Shown in pieces: positions 55,209 through 64,000 of a DNA stretch of 64,000 nt; the first letter of the stretch is position 1; each line of letters opens with the position of its first letter. The notes under the pieces are model-generated. The model searched no databases, was not told the origin of the DNA, and saw only the letters and a list, made by a program, of their open reading frames with translations. This DNA comes from Rhodanobacter soli (GTDB lineage: Bacteria; Pseudomonadota; Gammaproteobacteria; Xanthomonadales; Rhodanobacteraceae), in NCBI RefSeq assembly GCF_040548735.1, contig NZ_JBEPSD010000001.1, positions 124,001 to 188,000 of the forward strand. Direction: 5' to 3'. A program made the position numbers and the translations under genes.

Positions 55209-55577
55209 TCAGCTCGTCGCGGTGATCCAGCGGGTGGCTTCTTCGATTTCCGCGCCGTGGAACAGGCGGAACTGCGCCGGGATGGCAAAGCTGAATGCCG
55301 TCGCGGTGCCGCGCAACCAAGGCACGTCGGTGACCAGCGCGACGCGATCCCAGCCGCTGAAATGACGCATGCCCAGCTTGGCGTCGTCCCATATCGCGCG
55401 GGGGTCGAAGCCGGTGAAGTCATCGGCGGTGACATACAGCAGGCGCAGCTTGCGGTTCAGCGCGAACGCCGCCTCCACGTCCGGCACGATGACGTTTTCG
55501 TAATCTGCTGCCGTGACCTGGCCATGGGCGCGAAAACCCAGCGTGCCGGACGGCAGTCCTTCGATCAGTGAGATCAC
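55209..55577 (-). CDS. STAS/SpoIIAA-like protein
   Basis: 122 residues of the SpoIIAA-like/STAS (SEC14-type) fold (LGFRAHGQVTAADYENVIVP; LRLLYVTADDFTGFDPRAIW; WDRVALVTDVPWLRGTATAF). Such proteins are often regulatory or lipid-binding, and function here is unknown. It is convergent with the PEP-synthase-like gene. Confidence 0.82.
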   Translation of the reverse strand: MISLIEGLPSGTLGFRAHGQVTAADYENVIVPDVEAAFALNRKLRLLYVTADDFTGFDPRAIWDDAKLGMRHFSGWDRVALVTDVPWLRGTATAFSFAIPAQFRLFHGAEIEEATRWITATS

Positions 55578-55643
55578 GGGCGTTCTCCATGGGTGAGTTG
55601 ACCGCCAGTCTGGAGCAGGCCGCGTGAAAAACGCGCAAGGGCA

Positions 55644-57350
55644 TCAGGCCGGTTCGATATGCCGCACTAGCAGACGCGGCGTCTCACGGCCCTGCCAGTC
55701 GTTGATGGTCAGCTCGTAGGCCGCACGCAGCCGTGGCGGTGGCGGCTGGCCGTGATACGCGTTGAACATCACCGCGTCATGCGGCGCGCCATCGCGCGGA
55801 TCGCGCAGTTGCAGACGCAGGTGGCGCTCGCCCATCACCTTCCAGCCGGCGCACTCGAACAGGTTGTCGAACAGCGGCTCGGGGAACGCCTGTCCCCACG
55901 GTCCGGCCTCGCGCAGCTGGCGAGCCAGCGCCAGCGTGGCGGTACCGGCCGGCAACTCGCCATCGGTGTACAGCACCGCTTGCAGGCGCTCGGCGTCGAT
56001 CAGCTCGCGCGCAATCGCGTCGAAGGCGGCGGCGAAGCGCGCGTAGTCGCCGGTCTTCAGGCTCAGCCCCGCGGCCATCGCGTGGCCGCCGAAACGCTCG
56101 ATCAGGCCGGGTTGGCGCGCGTCGATCGCGGCCAGCGCATCGCGGATGTGGAAGCCGGGAATCGAGCGCGCCGAGCCGCGCAAATGGTCGGTGTCGTCCT
56201 CGCTGGCGGGGGCGAACGCGATCACCGGCCGGTGCAGCCGCTCCTTCAGTTTCGAGGCGACCAGACCGACCACGCCGGCGTGCCACGAGGGCTCGTACAG
56301 CGCCACGCCCACCGCATCGGTGTGGGTCAGGCCGGCGGCCATCACTTCGGCCTCGGCCACCATCGACGCCTGCAGGTCGCGGCGCTCGCGGTTGATCGCG
56401 TCGAGCTGCTCGGCGTAGCGGCGCGCCTGCGCCACGTCGTCGGTGAGCAGGCATTCCACGCCCAGGCGCATGTCCTCCAGCCGTCCCGCCGCATTCAGCC
56501 GGGGCCCGACGGTGAAAGCCAGGTCGGTGGAACACAGCGTCGCCACGCTGCGCTTGCCGGCCTCGACCAACGCGGTGATGCCGGCGCAGGCACGACCGCC
56601 GCGCATGCGCTGCAGGCCGGCTTCGACCAGCACGCGATTGTTGAAATCCAGCGGTACCAGGTCGGCCACCGTACCCAGCGCGACTAGATCGAGCAACGAC
56701 GACAGATCCGGCTTCGTGTCGCCAAACGCGCCCTCTTCGTACAACCTCGCGCGCAAGGCCAGCAGCAGGTAGAACATCACGCCCACGCCGGCCAGCATCT
56801 TGCTCGGGAACGGGTCGCCAGCCAGGTTCGGATTGACCATCGCATCGCACGCCGGCAATTGCTCGCCAGGCAGGTGATGGTCGGTGACGATCACGCGGAT
56901 GCCGCGCGCCTTCGCCGCGGCCACGCCGGCGATGCTGGCCACGCCGTTGTCGACCGTGACGATCAGCTGCGGCGTCGGCTGCAGCGAGGCGACCAGCGCC
57001 GGGCTCAAGCCGTAGCCATGCACGAAGCGATTCGGAATGGCGTAGCTCACCCGCCGCGCGCCGAGCAGGCGCAGGCCGCGCATGGCCACCGCGGTGCCGG
57101 TGGCGCCGTCGCAGTCGTAGTCGCCGGCGATCAGGATCGACCAGTCGTCGCGGATCGCCTCGGCCAGCAGTTCCACCGCCTGCGCCATGCCGCCCAGCAA
57201 TTGCGGCGACAGCATCCGCGCCAGCCGGTGTTCGACCTGGCCCGGTTCCAGCACGCCGCGCGCGGCGTAGACCTGCTGCAGCACCGGATGCACCGAGGCC
57301 GGCCAGCCGTGCGGCACGCCCTTGCTCTCGCGCCGGCGCAGTTGCAGCAC
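55644..57350 (-). CDS. recJ: Single-stranded-DNA-specific exonuclease RecJ
   Basis: 5'-3' ssDNA exonuclease used in recombination and mismatch repair. The DHH-family motifs DYDCDGATGTAVAM and VIVTDHHLPG are present, followed by a DHHA1 domain (FGGHAMAAGLSLKTGDY) and a C-terminal OB fold. The GTG at 57350, three bases after the upstream stop and with AGGG ahead, is preferred; a longer start at 57392 overlaps the RpfE-like gene by 40 bp. Length 568 residues is normal. It is coupled to the RpfE-like gene upstream, as in Xanthomonas. Confidence 0.95.
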   Translation of the reverse strand: MLQLRRRESKGVPHGWPASVHPVLQQVYAARGVLEPGQVEHRLARMLSPQLLGGMAQAVELLAEAIRDDWSILIAGDYDCDGATGTAVAMRGLRLLGARRVSYAIPNRFVHGYGLSPALVASLQPTPQLIVTVDNGVASIAGVAAAKARGIRVIVTDHHLPGEQLPACDAMVNPNLAGDPFPSKMLAGVGVMFYLLLALRARLYEEGAFGDTKPDLSSLLDLVALGTVADLVPLDFNNRVLVEAGLQRMRGGRACAGITALVEAGKRSVATLCSTDLAFTVGPRLNAAGRLEDMRLGVECLLTDDVAQARRYAEQLDAINRERRDLQASMVAEAEVMAAGLTHTDAVGVALYEPSWHAGVVGLVASKLKERLHRPVIAFAPASEDDTDHLRGSARSIPGFHIRDALAAIDARQPGLIERFGGHAMAAGLSLKTGDYARFAAAFDAIARELIDAERLQAVLYTDGELPAGTATLALARQLREAGPWGQAFPEPLFDNLFECAGWKVMGERHLRLQLRDPRDGAPHDAVMFNAYHGQPPPPRLRAAYELTINDWQGRETPRLLVRHIEPA

Positions 57351-57352
57351 GC

Positions 57353-58273
57353 TCAACGCCCTGCCCCGCGCCAGAAGCGCCAGCGATGCCACGGCTGGTG
57401 CCGCCAGCGTTCGCCGCTGGCGAAGTGCAGCACGACGGACTGGCGGTCAAGCAGCGACAGCAACGTCGACCACCAGCGCGAGGCGATCTCGTGCGCCGGC
57501 AGATCCTGCAGATCGATCAGCCAGCCTGCCCCGCCGGCAGCAACCGCGTCGGCCGTGCGCGACTGCTGGGCGATGCCGGCGCGTGCGGCCAGCGCGCGCA
57601 GCAGCAGGTCGTCGCCGACCACGCCCAGCACCTTGCCGGGCAACGCATCCGGCAGGCGACCGCCGCCCCACAGCCACAGGCTGTTGACCGGCGCCTGTCC
57701 ACGCGCCTGCCGCCTGGCATTCAGCGGATGCTGGTGCAGCAGTACCTGGACGTCATTGAGCAAGACCCGCCAGCGGCGTCCTTCCGAGCCCTGCGGCAGA
57801 TGCTGCGCCAGATCCTCGCCCAGCGCCTGCTCGGGCGCGGCGAAACCGGGCAGCGGCGTATCGCCCGGCAGACGCAGGTGCCAATGATCCGGGGTGGAAA
57901 TCTCCAGTCGCATGCCGGCCTCGTCGAACACCGGTCGCAGCGGCTCGGCCAGCGCCTGCGCCTCGTCCATGCCCAGCTGCATCTGGCCGCAAGCCAGCAG
58001 GCGCACGCCGTTCATGTCGGGCTGCACCCAAGCCGGATCGGCTGACAGCCAGGTGCCATCCGCCGCATCGCCGGCGAGAAACTCGCGGGTGATCGCCGCC
58101 GCAGGCACGTCGGCGCCGACGCCGGGGAAGTGATCGCCGAGGCCGCCCAGATAGCCGACGCCGCCATCCGGCAAACGATCGGCACGGGGCAGCCATTCGC
58201 GCAGCGGGTGGGCCGGTTCGAAATGCGCCAGCGCGGGCAGCCATAGTTGCAACGATTGCTCCGGCGTCGGCAT
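57353..58273 (-). CDS. RpfE-like/phosphoglycerate-mutase-type protein
   Basis: 306 residues. The features LWLPALAHFEPAHPLREWLP, MNGVRLLACGQMQLGMDEAQ, VQVLLHQHPLNARRQARGQA and NSLWLWGGGRLPD match the Xanthomonad family annotated as RpfE or as a phosphoglycerate mutase, which is encoded beside recJ in the Xanthomonas rpf region. Whether it has mutase activity is not shown. It is three bases after the ABC-F gene and just before recJ on the same strand. The rpfB, rpfF, rpfC and rpfG genes are not in the window. Confidence 0.65.
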   Translation of the reverse strand: MPTPEQSLQLWLPALAHFEPAHPLREWLPRADRLPDGGVGYLGGLGDHFPGVGADVPAAAITREFLAGDAADGTWLSADPAWVQPDMNGVRLLACGQMQLGMDEAQALAEPLRPVFDEAGMRLEISTPDHWHLRLPGDTPLPGFAAPEQALGEDLAQHLPQGSEGRRWRVLLNDVQVLLHQHPLNARRQARGQAPVNSLWLWGGGRLPDALPGKVLGVVGDDLLLRALAARAGIAQQSRTADAVAAGGAGWLIDLQDLPAHEIASRWWSTLLSLLDRQSVVLHFASGERWRHQPWHRWRFWRGAGR

Positions 58274-58275
58274 GT

Positions 58276-60210
58276 CTAGGCTTCCAGTTGTTCGACCAGT
58301 GCCAGCCACTCGGTTTCCAGCGCTTCCTTCTCGCGGCGCAGTTCGGTCTGGCGCTGACTCAGCCGCATCATCTCGCTGGTCGGACCGTTGTAGGTGGCGG
58401 GGTCGGCCAGCTGGGTTTCCAGTGCGGCCAGTTCGGTGTCGATCGTGGCGGTGCGGGTCTCGATCTTCTTCACCCGCTGACGCGCGGACTTCTCGTTCTC
58501 GCGCTGCGCAGCTGCCTGGCGGCGGCGCTCCTCGGGCGTGGCTTCTGGTACTACCTTGACCACCACCGGCTTGGCCGCCGCCACGGTCTTCGCTGCCTTC
58601 TTGCTGGCGGCGCCGCGCGTTTTCAGCCAGCGCGCATAGTCGTCCAGGTCGCCGTCGAAGCTTTCCACCACGCCGTCGGCGACGCGCCAGAAGCTGTCGC
58701 AGACCATGCCGAGCAGATGGCGGTCGTGCGAGACCAGCACCAGCGCGCCGTCGAAGTCGGCCAGCGCATCGGCCAGCGCCTCGCGCATGTCCAGATCCAG
58801 ATGGTTGGTCGGCTCGTCGAGCAGCAGCAGGTTCGGCTTGTCCCACGCGATCAGCGCCAGCGCCAGGCGCGCACGCTCGCCGCCGGAGAAACCATCGACC
58901 GACTCGAACGCGCGGTCGCCGGCGAAATTCCAGGTGCCGAGGAAATCGCGCATGACCTGGTTCGCCACGCCAGGCGCCTTGTCCTGCAGATGATCGAGCG
59001 GGCTGGCGCCTTCGCGCAGGCTTTCCACCGTGTGCTGGGCGAAGTAGCCGATCTTCAGGTCCTTGTGCGCCTTGCGCTCGCCGCTGAACGGTTCGAGTTC
59101 GCCGACCAGGGTCTTGACCAGGGTGGACTTGCCGGCGCCGTTCGGGCCGAGCAGGCCGATCCGTTCGCCCGCCTCGATGCTGAAGCGCACGTCGGCCAGC
59201 ACGATGTTCGCCACCTCGTTCGCGTGCGTGGACGGATCGGCCAGGTAGCCTGCTGTGATGTCCTCCAGTTGCAGCATCGAATCGGGCAGTCGCCCGGGCG
59301 CAGGGAACTGGAAGCTGAAGGGGCGTTCGGCACGCACCGCCTCGGTGCCGGCCAGCTTCTCCAGCCGCTTCATCCGCGACTGCGCCTGCTTGGCCTTGCT
59401 GGCCTTGGCCTTGAAGCGGTCGACGAAGGACTGCAGGTGCGCGCGCTCGGCCTGCTCGCGTTCGTGCGAAATCTGCTGCTGGCGCAACTGCTCGGCGCGC
59501 AGGCGTTCGAACGCGCTGTAATTGCCGGTGTACAGCTTGGCCTTGCCGTCGTTGAGATGCAGCGTGTGGGTGATCACGCCGTCGAGGAATTCGCGGTCGT
59601 GCGAGATGATCAGCAAGGTGCCCTGGTAGCGGCGCAGCCACTCTTCCAGCCACAGCACGGCGTCGAGATCGAGATGGTTGGTCGGCTCATCCAGCAGCAG
59701 CAGGTCGGACGGGCACATCAGCGCGCGCGCCAGGTTCAGCCGTCCACGCCAGCCGCCGGAGAATTCCTTCACCGCGCGCTCGTGCGTTTCCGGCGGGAAA
59801 CCCAGGCCATGCAGCAGGCGGCCGGCACGGGCGCGGCCGTCGTAGCCGTTCAGTTCCTCGATACGGTGATGCGCCTTCGCCATCGCCTCCATGTCGCCAC
59901 GATCGCCGGCGTCAGCCTCGTCGCGCATGGCGGCGGCCAGTTCCTCGTCGCCGCCCAGCACGTAGTCGATCGCCGCGTCCGACAGCGCCGGGGTTTCCTG
60001 CGCCACCGAGGCCAGCCGCAGCTTGGCCGGCATGTCGAGATCGCCGGCATCGCTCTCCAGGCTGCCCTGCAGGGCAGCGAACAGGCTGGATTTGCCGCAG
60101 CCGTTGCGGCCGATCACGCCCAGCCGCCAACCGCTCTGGATCACCAGGTCGATGTCGGAAAGCAGCAGCCGGCTGCCGCGGCGCAAGGCGAAATGTCGAA
60201 AGGAAATCAT
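58276..60210 (-). CDS. ABC-F ATPase (YheS/Uup-like)
   Basis: 644 residues with two nucleotide-binding domains and no membrane segment. Walker A motifs are GRNGCGKSSLF and GPNGAGKSTLV, and signatures FSGGWRGRLNLARAL and FSGGERARLALAL. The linker between domains is charged (about 240-310), and the C-terminus is a coiled coil (EEAL-like, TPEERRRQAAAQRENEKSAR). Such proteins act on ribosomes. The start at 60210 gives MISFRHFALRRGSRLLLSDI, a typical opening; longer frame starts are rejected. Confidence 0.92.
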   Translation of the reverse strand: MISFRHFALRRGSRLLLSDIDLVIQSGWRLGVIGRNGCGKSSLFAALQGSLESDAGDLDMPAKLRLASVAQETPALSDAAIDYVLGGDEELAAAMRDEADAGDRGDMEAMAKAHHRIEELNGYDGRARAGRLLHGLGFPPETHERAVKEFSGGWRGRLNLARALMCPSDLLLLDEPTNHLDLDAVLWLEEWLRRYQGTLLIISHDREFLDGVITHTLHLNDGKAKLYTGNYSAFERLRAEQLRQQQISHEREQAERAHLQSFVDRFKAKASKAKQAQSRMKRLEKLAGTEAVRAERPFSFQFPAPGRLPDSMLQLEDITAGYLADPSTHANEVANIVLADVRFSIEAGERIGLLGPNGAGKSTLVKTLVGELEPFSGERKAHKDLKIGYFAQHTVESLREGASPLDHLQDKAPGVANQVMRDFLGTWNFAGDRAFESVDGFSGGERARLALALIAWDKPNLLLLDEPTNHLDLDMREALADALADFDGALVLVSHDRHLLGMVCDSFWRVADGVVESFDGDLDDYARWLKTRGAASKKAAKTVAAAKPVVVKVVPEATPEERRRQAAAQRENEKSARQRVKKIETRTATIDTELAALETQLADPATYNGPTSEMMRLSQRQTELRREKEALETEWLALVEQLEA

Positions 60211-60413
60211 GGAAAGCCTGGATCGGAACTGGGCAGGCAGTCGCCCGCAGCCGCCCATAATAGCGGCGATGGCGCTATTCTCGGCGAACCGGCTGGCGCT
60301 GCCGCGCGATGACGAATGCCGAACCCATCGCAATCGGCGGCCATCGGCATGGCGCAGCACAAGCGGTTCTGCTACAACGACGCCGCATACAGCCTTGTAT
60401 GGAGAGGGGAGCC

Positions 60414-60779
60414 ATGGTCAAGTTCACGAGCAGTTTGCCGATCGTCATCATGCTGGCCGCTGCCGGCCTTGCTGCGCCACAGCCGGCCAGCGCGGCGCAA
60501 TCGCGGACGGAGCATGGCGACAGCCTGCTGATCCATCGCGTACAGCAGGAAAAGGACATGAACCTGCCCCCCCGCGGGCTGAGCATGGCCCAGGTCGAGA
60601 AAACCTGGGGTGCGCCGCAGCGCAAGCTGTCGCCGCGCGGCGGCGACACGAAGAAGCACCCGCAGATCAACCGCTGGGAGTACTCGAACTTCATCGTGTA
60701 TTTCGAGCACAGCCACGTGATCCATGCGGTGCTGAACACGCCGGCCGGCAACAATACCAATCCGGCGGCCGTCAACTGA
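60414..60779 (+). CDS. Small exported protein, SmpA/OmlA-like region
   Basis: 121 residues. A signal peptide (SSLPIVIMLAAAGLAAPQPA to SAA) leads to a mature part with RGLSMAQVEKTWGAPQRKLS and INRWEYSNFIVYFEHSHVIH, the pattern of the SmpA/OmlA-like (BamE-type) fold, in which the M-x-x-V-x-x-x-x-G-x-P segment and a W-x-Y strand recur. No lipobox cysteine is present. Function unknown. A GAGGGG precedes the ATG. It diverges from the ABC-F gene. Confidence 0.65.
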   Translation: MVKFTSSLPIVIMLAAAGLAAPQPASAAQSRTEHGDSLLIHRVQQEKDMNLPPRGLSMAQVEKTWGAPQRKLSPRGGDTKKHPQINRWEYSNFIVYFEHSHVIHAVLNTPAGNNTNPAAVN

Positions 60780-60792
60780 GCTGACTTCCCAC

Positions 60793-60824
60793 CGACGCGG
60801 CCCGTGGCGACACGGGCCGCGTCG
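60793..60824 (+). terminator. Hairpin after the small exported gene
   Basis: CGACGCGGCCCGTG and CACGGGCCGCGTCG form a perfect 14-bp stem closed by a GCGA tetraloop, 14 bp after the stop. There is no T-run, so it may be a Rho-aided terminator or RNA-stabilising end rather than a classical terminator. Confidence 0.55.
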
Positions 60825-60886
60825 TTCGTGTGCGCGGCCACCGCGTCGTACAATTTGCGGCCCTCACCCGCACGAGATCGCCCCGC

Positions 60887-61936
60887 ATGACCGACCACTC
60901 CTTGCGCCTGCCGGCGGAATGGGAACCGCAGGCCGCCGTACTGATCGCCTGGCCGCATGCCGGCACCGACTGGGCCGAACGCCTGGCCGCGGTGGAAACC
61001 ACCTACGTGGCGCTGGCGGCAGCGGTGACGCGGTTCCAGCAGCTGATCATCGTGGTGGCCGATGCCGCGCTGAAAGCCCATGCGCAGTCGCAACTGCGTG
61101 ATGCCGGCGTGGATCTCGCGAAGATCCGTTTCGTCGAACTGCCGTACGACGACACCTGGCTGCGCGACTCCGGCCCGATCACCCTGATGGGCGGCGCGGC
61201 CGCCGATTCTCGACGATATTTCCAGCTCACCGACTTCCGCTTCACCGGCTGGGGCGGCAAGTTCGGCGCCGAGCAGGACGATGCGCTCGTCGCCGGTCTG
61301 GTCGACGCCGGCGTCTTCGGCGAGGCCGCCCACAAGCGCGTCGACTGGGCGCTGGAGGGCGGTGGCATCGAAAGCGACGGCGAAGGCAGCGTGCTCACCA
61401 CCTGGCGCTGCCTGGCGCAGCGGCATCCGGAACAATCGCGCGAGGAGATGAGCGCGATCCTGCGCGACAGCCTGCACGCCAAGCGCGTGCTGTGGCTGGA
61501 CTACGGCTACCTCGAAGGCGACGACACCGACGCGCACATCGACACGCTCGCCCGCTTCGCCCCGGGCGAGCGCATCGTGTTCCAGGCTTGCGACGATCCC
61601 GGCGACCCGCATCACGGCGAACTGCAGCGGATGGCCGCCGAGTTGGCGGCGCTGCGCACCGCCGATGGCCGCCCGTACCGGCTGTATCCGCTGCCATGGG
61701 CACAACCGGTCATCGACGAAGGCCGCCGGCTTGCCGCGTCCTATGCGAACTACCTGATCGTCAACGGCGCCGTGCTGGTACCCGCCTACGGCGACAAGGC
61801 GGATGACGAGGCCGCACGCATCATCGGCAGCGCTCACCCCGGCCGCGAGATCGTGCAGGTACCGTGCCGCCCGCTGATCTGGCAGAACGGCAGCCTGCAC
61901 TGCATCACCATGCAGCTGCCCGCCGGGCTGGCCTGA
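60887..61936 (+). CDS. aguA: Agmatine deiminase
   Basis: Hydrolyses agmatine to N-carbamoylputrescine and ammonia. 349 residues of the guanidino-modifying family: PAEWEPQAAVLIAWPHAGTD at the start, YDDTWLRDSGPITL, the catalytic His-Asp region in EGGGIESDGEGSVLTTWRCL, and the nucleophilic Cys in GSLHCITMQLPAG. The ATG at 60887 is preferred over 60830. It precedes aguB, and the two enzymes in sequence make putrescine from agmatine. Confidence 0.95.
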   Translation: MTDHSLRLPAEWEPQAAVLIAWPHAGTDWAERLAAVETTYVALAAAVTRFQQLIIVVADAALKAHAQSQLRDAGVDLAKIRFVELPYDDTWLRDSGPITLMGGAAADSRRYFQLTDFRFTGWGGKFGAEQDDALVAGLVDAGVFGEAAHKRVDWALEGGGIESDGEGSVLTTWRCLAQRHPEQSREEMSAILRDSLHAKRVLWLDYGYLEGDDTDAHIDTLARFAPGERIVFQACDDPGDPHHGELQRMAAELAALRTADGRPYRLYPLPWAQPVIDEGRRLAASYANYLIVNGAVLVPAYGDKADDEAARIIGSAHPGREIVQVPCRPLIWQNGSLHCITMQLPAGLA

Positions 61937-61993
61937 GCCGCATCGGCTAAACTGTACGGTCTACGCCTGGCGACACGCCGAGGATTTACGCCG

Positions 61994-62884
61994 ATGACCC
62001 GCAAGACCCTCAAGGTCGCGCTGCTGCAGGAAACCGACCGCGGCAGCCGCGACGCCAACCTGGACGCGATCGAAGCCGGCCTGCGCAAGGCCGCCGCGGC
62101 CGGCGCCGAGCTGGTGCTGCTGCAGGAGTTGCACAACGGCCCGTACTTCTGCCAGCACGAGTCGGTGGAGATCTTCGACCAGGCCGAGAGCATTCCCGGC
62201 CCGGGCACCGCGCGCATCGGCAAGCTGGCCGAGGAGTTGAAGCTGGTCGTCGTCGCCTCGTTGTTCGAGCGCCGCGCCGCCGGCCTGTACCACAACACCG
62301 CGGTGGTGTTCGATCGCTCGGCGGCCATCGCCGGCACCTACCGCAAGATGCACATCCCGGACGACCCGGCGTTCTATGAGAAGTTCTACTTCACCCCGGG
62401 CGACCTCGGCTTCGAGCCGATCGACACTTCGGTCGGCCGCCTCGGCGTGCTGGTGTGCTGGGACCAGTGGTATCCGGAGGCGGCACGCCTGATGGCGCTG
62501 GCCGGCGCCGAACTGCTGCTCTACCCCACTGCGATCGGCTGGGACCCGAACGACGAGCAGGCCGAGAAGGATCGCCAGCGCGACGCGTGGATCACCGTGC
62601 AGCGTGGCCACGCCGTAGCCAACGGCCTGCCGTTGCTGTCATGCAACCGCACCGGCTTCGAAGCCGATCCCTCGAGCGTGGGCGCCGGCATCCAGTTCTG
62701 GGGATCGAGCTTCGTCGCCGGTCCGCAGGGCGAGTTCCTGGCCCAGGCCGGCACCGATGCACGCGAACTGCTGGTGGCCGAGGTCGACCTGGCGCGCAGC
62801 GAGCATGTGCGGCGGATCTGGCCATTCCTGCGCGACCGGCGCATCGACGCGTATGCCGACCTGCTCAAGCGCTTCCGTGACTGA
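61994..62884 (+). CDS. aguB: N-carbamoylputrescine amidase
   Basis: Converts N-carbamoylputrescine to putrescine, CO2 and ammonia. 296 residues of the nitrilase superfamily with the Glu-Lys-Cys triad in LLQELHNGPYFCQ, YRKMHIPDDP and VCWDQWYPEAARL. It lies 57 bp after aguA, in the same operon. The stop at 62884 is followed by the TraB-family gene. Confidence 0.96.
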   Translation: MTRKTLKVALLQETDRGSRDANLDAIEAGLRKAAAAGAELVLLQELHNGPYFCQHESVEIFDQAESIPGPGTARIGKLAEELKLVVVASLFERRAAGLYHNTAVVFDRSAAIAGTYRKMHIPDDPAFYEKFYFTPGDLGFEPIDTSVGRLGVLVCWDQWYPEAARLMALAGAELLLYPTAIGWDPNDEQAEKDRQRDAWITVQRGHAVANGLPLLSCNRTGFEADPSSVGAGIQFWGSSFVAGPQGEFLAQAGTDARELLVAEVDLARSEHVRRIWPFLRDRRIDAYADLLKRFRD

Positions 62885-62961
62885 AGCCTCGCTCCATTGC
62901 TTGTTCCGCATGGCCGTCATCCCCATGCTTGGATTCCCCCCACGACCGGCCTGCTGATCGC

Positions 62962-64000
62962 ATGAGTGTTCCCGAAACCGAAATCACCGCGTCGCCTGCC
63001 GCCTTGCAGGGCCAGCCGATCGAGCGCGTGCAGCGCGACGGCGTGGAATACGTGGTGCTGGGTACCGCGCACGTCTCGCGCAGCAGCATGGAAGCGGTCG
63101 ATGCCCTGCTGGCAAGCGAACACTTCGATGCCGTGGCGGTGGAACTGTGCGACAGCCGCGCGCAGAGCATGCGCGATCCGGAAGCGTTCAGGCAGCTGGA
63201 CCTGTTCAAGGTGATCCGCCAGGGCAAGGCCGGCATGGTCGCCGCCAGCCTGGTGCTGTCGACGTTCCAGAAGCGCCTGGCCGACCAGTCCGGCATCCAG
63301 CCAGGCGCCGAGATGAAAGCGGCGATGGACGGCGCCGAGCAACGCGGCCTGCCGTTGTGGCTGATCGACCGCGAAGTCGGCACCACGCTCAAGCGCGCCT
63401 GGCGCAGCGTGGGTTTCTGGCAGCGCTTCGGTCTGCTCGGCGGCCTGCTGGCCAGCGTGTTCGACCGCGAGGACATCGAACAGGGCGAGATCGAGAAACT
63501 GAAACAGGGCGACCTGCTGGAAAGCGCGTTCAGCGAATTCGCCAGCGGCTCGAAGCCGCTTTACGACAGCCTGATCGGCGAACGCGATGCGTTCATGGCC
63601 GCACGCCTGCGCGAGGAAGCGGCCCGCCCGACCATGGTGGAAAACCGCCGCGTGCTGGTGGTGATCGGCGCCGGCCATCTCAAGGGGTTGTGCACGCTGC
63701 TGCGCGAACAGCAGGGCGATCCCGCCAGCAAGGTCGCCGAACTGGCCATCTTGCCGCCGAAGGCACGCTGGCCGAAATGGTTGGCCGCTACCCTGGTGCT
63801 GCTGGTGTTCGCCGCGATCGCCTGGGCGTTCCACCAGAACACCGCACTGGGCACGCAGGCATTGCGCGACTGGGTGTTGTTCACCGGCGGTTTCGCCGCG
63901 CTCGGCGCCGTGGCCGCCGGAGCCCATCCGCTCAGCATCCTCGCCGCCTTCATCGCCGCGCCGATCAAGCCGTTTCGCCCCGGCATTCCGGCCGGCGGCA
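62962..64000 (+). CDS. TraB-family membrane protein (partial, cut by window end)
   Basis: 346 residues are present and the frame is open at the window edge. The TraB/GumN-like features are VVLGTAHVSRSSMEAVDALL, AVELCDSR and VVIGAGHLKGL. Predicted membrane helices begin near residue 275 (WLAATLVLLVFAAIAWAF). Eukaryotic and archaeal TraB-domain proteins are membrane-associated; activity in bacteria is uncertain. The gene is downstream of aguB. Confidence 0.82.
   Translation, partial: MSVPETEITASPAALQGQPIERVQRDGVEYVVLGTAHVSRSSMEAVDALLASEHFDAVAVELCDSRAQSMRDPEAFRQLDLFKVIRQGKAGMVAASLVLSTFQKRLADQSGIQPGAEMKAAMDGAEQRGLPLWLIDREVGTTLKRAWRSVGFWQRFGLLGGLLASVFDREDIEQGEIEKLKQGDLLESAFSEFASGSKPLYDSLIGERDAFMAARLREEAARPTMVENRRVLVVIGAGHLKGLCTLLREQQGDPASKVAELAILPPKARWPKWLAATLVLLVFAAIAWAFHQNTALGTQALRDWVLFTGGFAALGAVAAGAHPLSILAAFIAAPIKPFRPGIPAGG

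Overview
The window is 64 kb of a high-GC gammaproteobacterial chromosome. It is most likely from the Xanthomonadales (Rhodanobacter/Dyella-type), judged by protein character, a Xanthomonas-like dif site, a carbohydrate locus built on a large TonB-dependent receptor, and the presence together of lysS, prfB, recJ and an RpfE-like gene. It crosses the replication terminus: a complete dif site lies at 36311-36338. Many large genes left of dif (guaA, the receptor and glycosidases, the M61 peptidase) read rightward and many to the right (smc, lysS, prfB, recJ) read leftward, so both arms tend to point at dif.

Layout. 0-13.9 kb: guaA and tadA, then a stress and DNA-repair cluster with LigD and Ku (non-homologous end joining), an SDR oxidoreductase, a DUF6496 protein, DUF2383- and YflT-like proteins, a metallothionein, a DUF72 protein and a YbdK-type carboxylate-amine ligase. 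13.9-22.7 kb: a carbohydrate locus (TonB-dependent receptor, GH92 mannosidase, GH2 hydrolase) behind a 1-kb leader with two LacI-type palindromes. 22.9-27.4 kb: an HxlR regulator divergent from an NmrA-type oxidoreductase, then DoxX, a deleted SDR remnant and an M61 peptidase. 27.9-36.3 kb: an apparently complete 8.4-kb filamentous (inovirus) prophage inserted at dif. 36.3-48.7 kb: a small HTH gene touching dif, msrB-msrA, zipA-smc, bolA-yciI-lysS, prfB with its programmed frameshift, a multicopper oxidase and chrA. 48.7-64 kb: asnB with an attenuator, a three-gene operon (acyltransferase, PAP2, PEP-synthase-like protein), recJ with an RpfE-like gene, an ABC-F ATPase, agmatine-to-putrescine genes and a truncated TraB-family gene.

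Two observations stand out. First, the phage attachment site lies inside the coding sequence of the phage's own HTH repressor. Integration cuts off the repressor's 28-residue hydrophobic tail, left stranded at the other end of the prophage, and replaces it with a 19-residue tail read from host DNA. The regulator is therefore predicted to differ between the free phage and the prophage. Second, asnB is preceded by an unannotated 21-codon leader peptide with eight Asn codons, followed by a perfect 14-bp terminator hairpin and a possible antiterminator pairing. This has the form of a classical amino-acid attenuator, here sensing asparagine.

The phage genes run as a chain of overlapping ORFs: repressor | eight small early ORFs | HUH Rep | ssDNA-binding protein | coat proteins | pIII-like | pVI-like | Zot/pI. 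GTCGAG boxes over the early promoter are candidate repressor sites. All functions come from reading sequence and motifs; no database search was possible.
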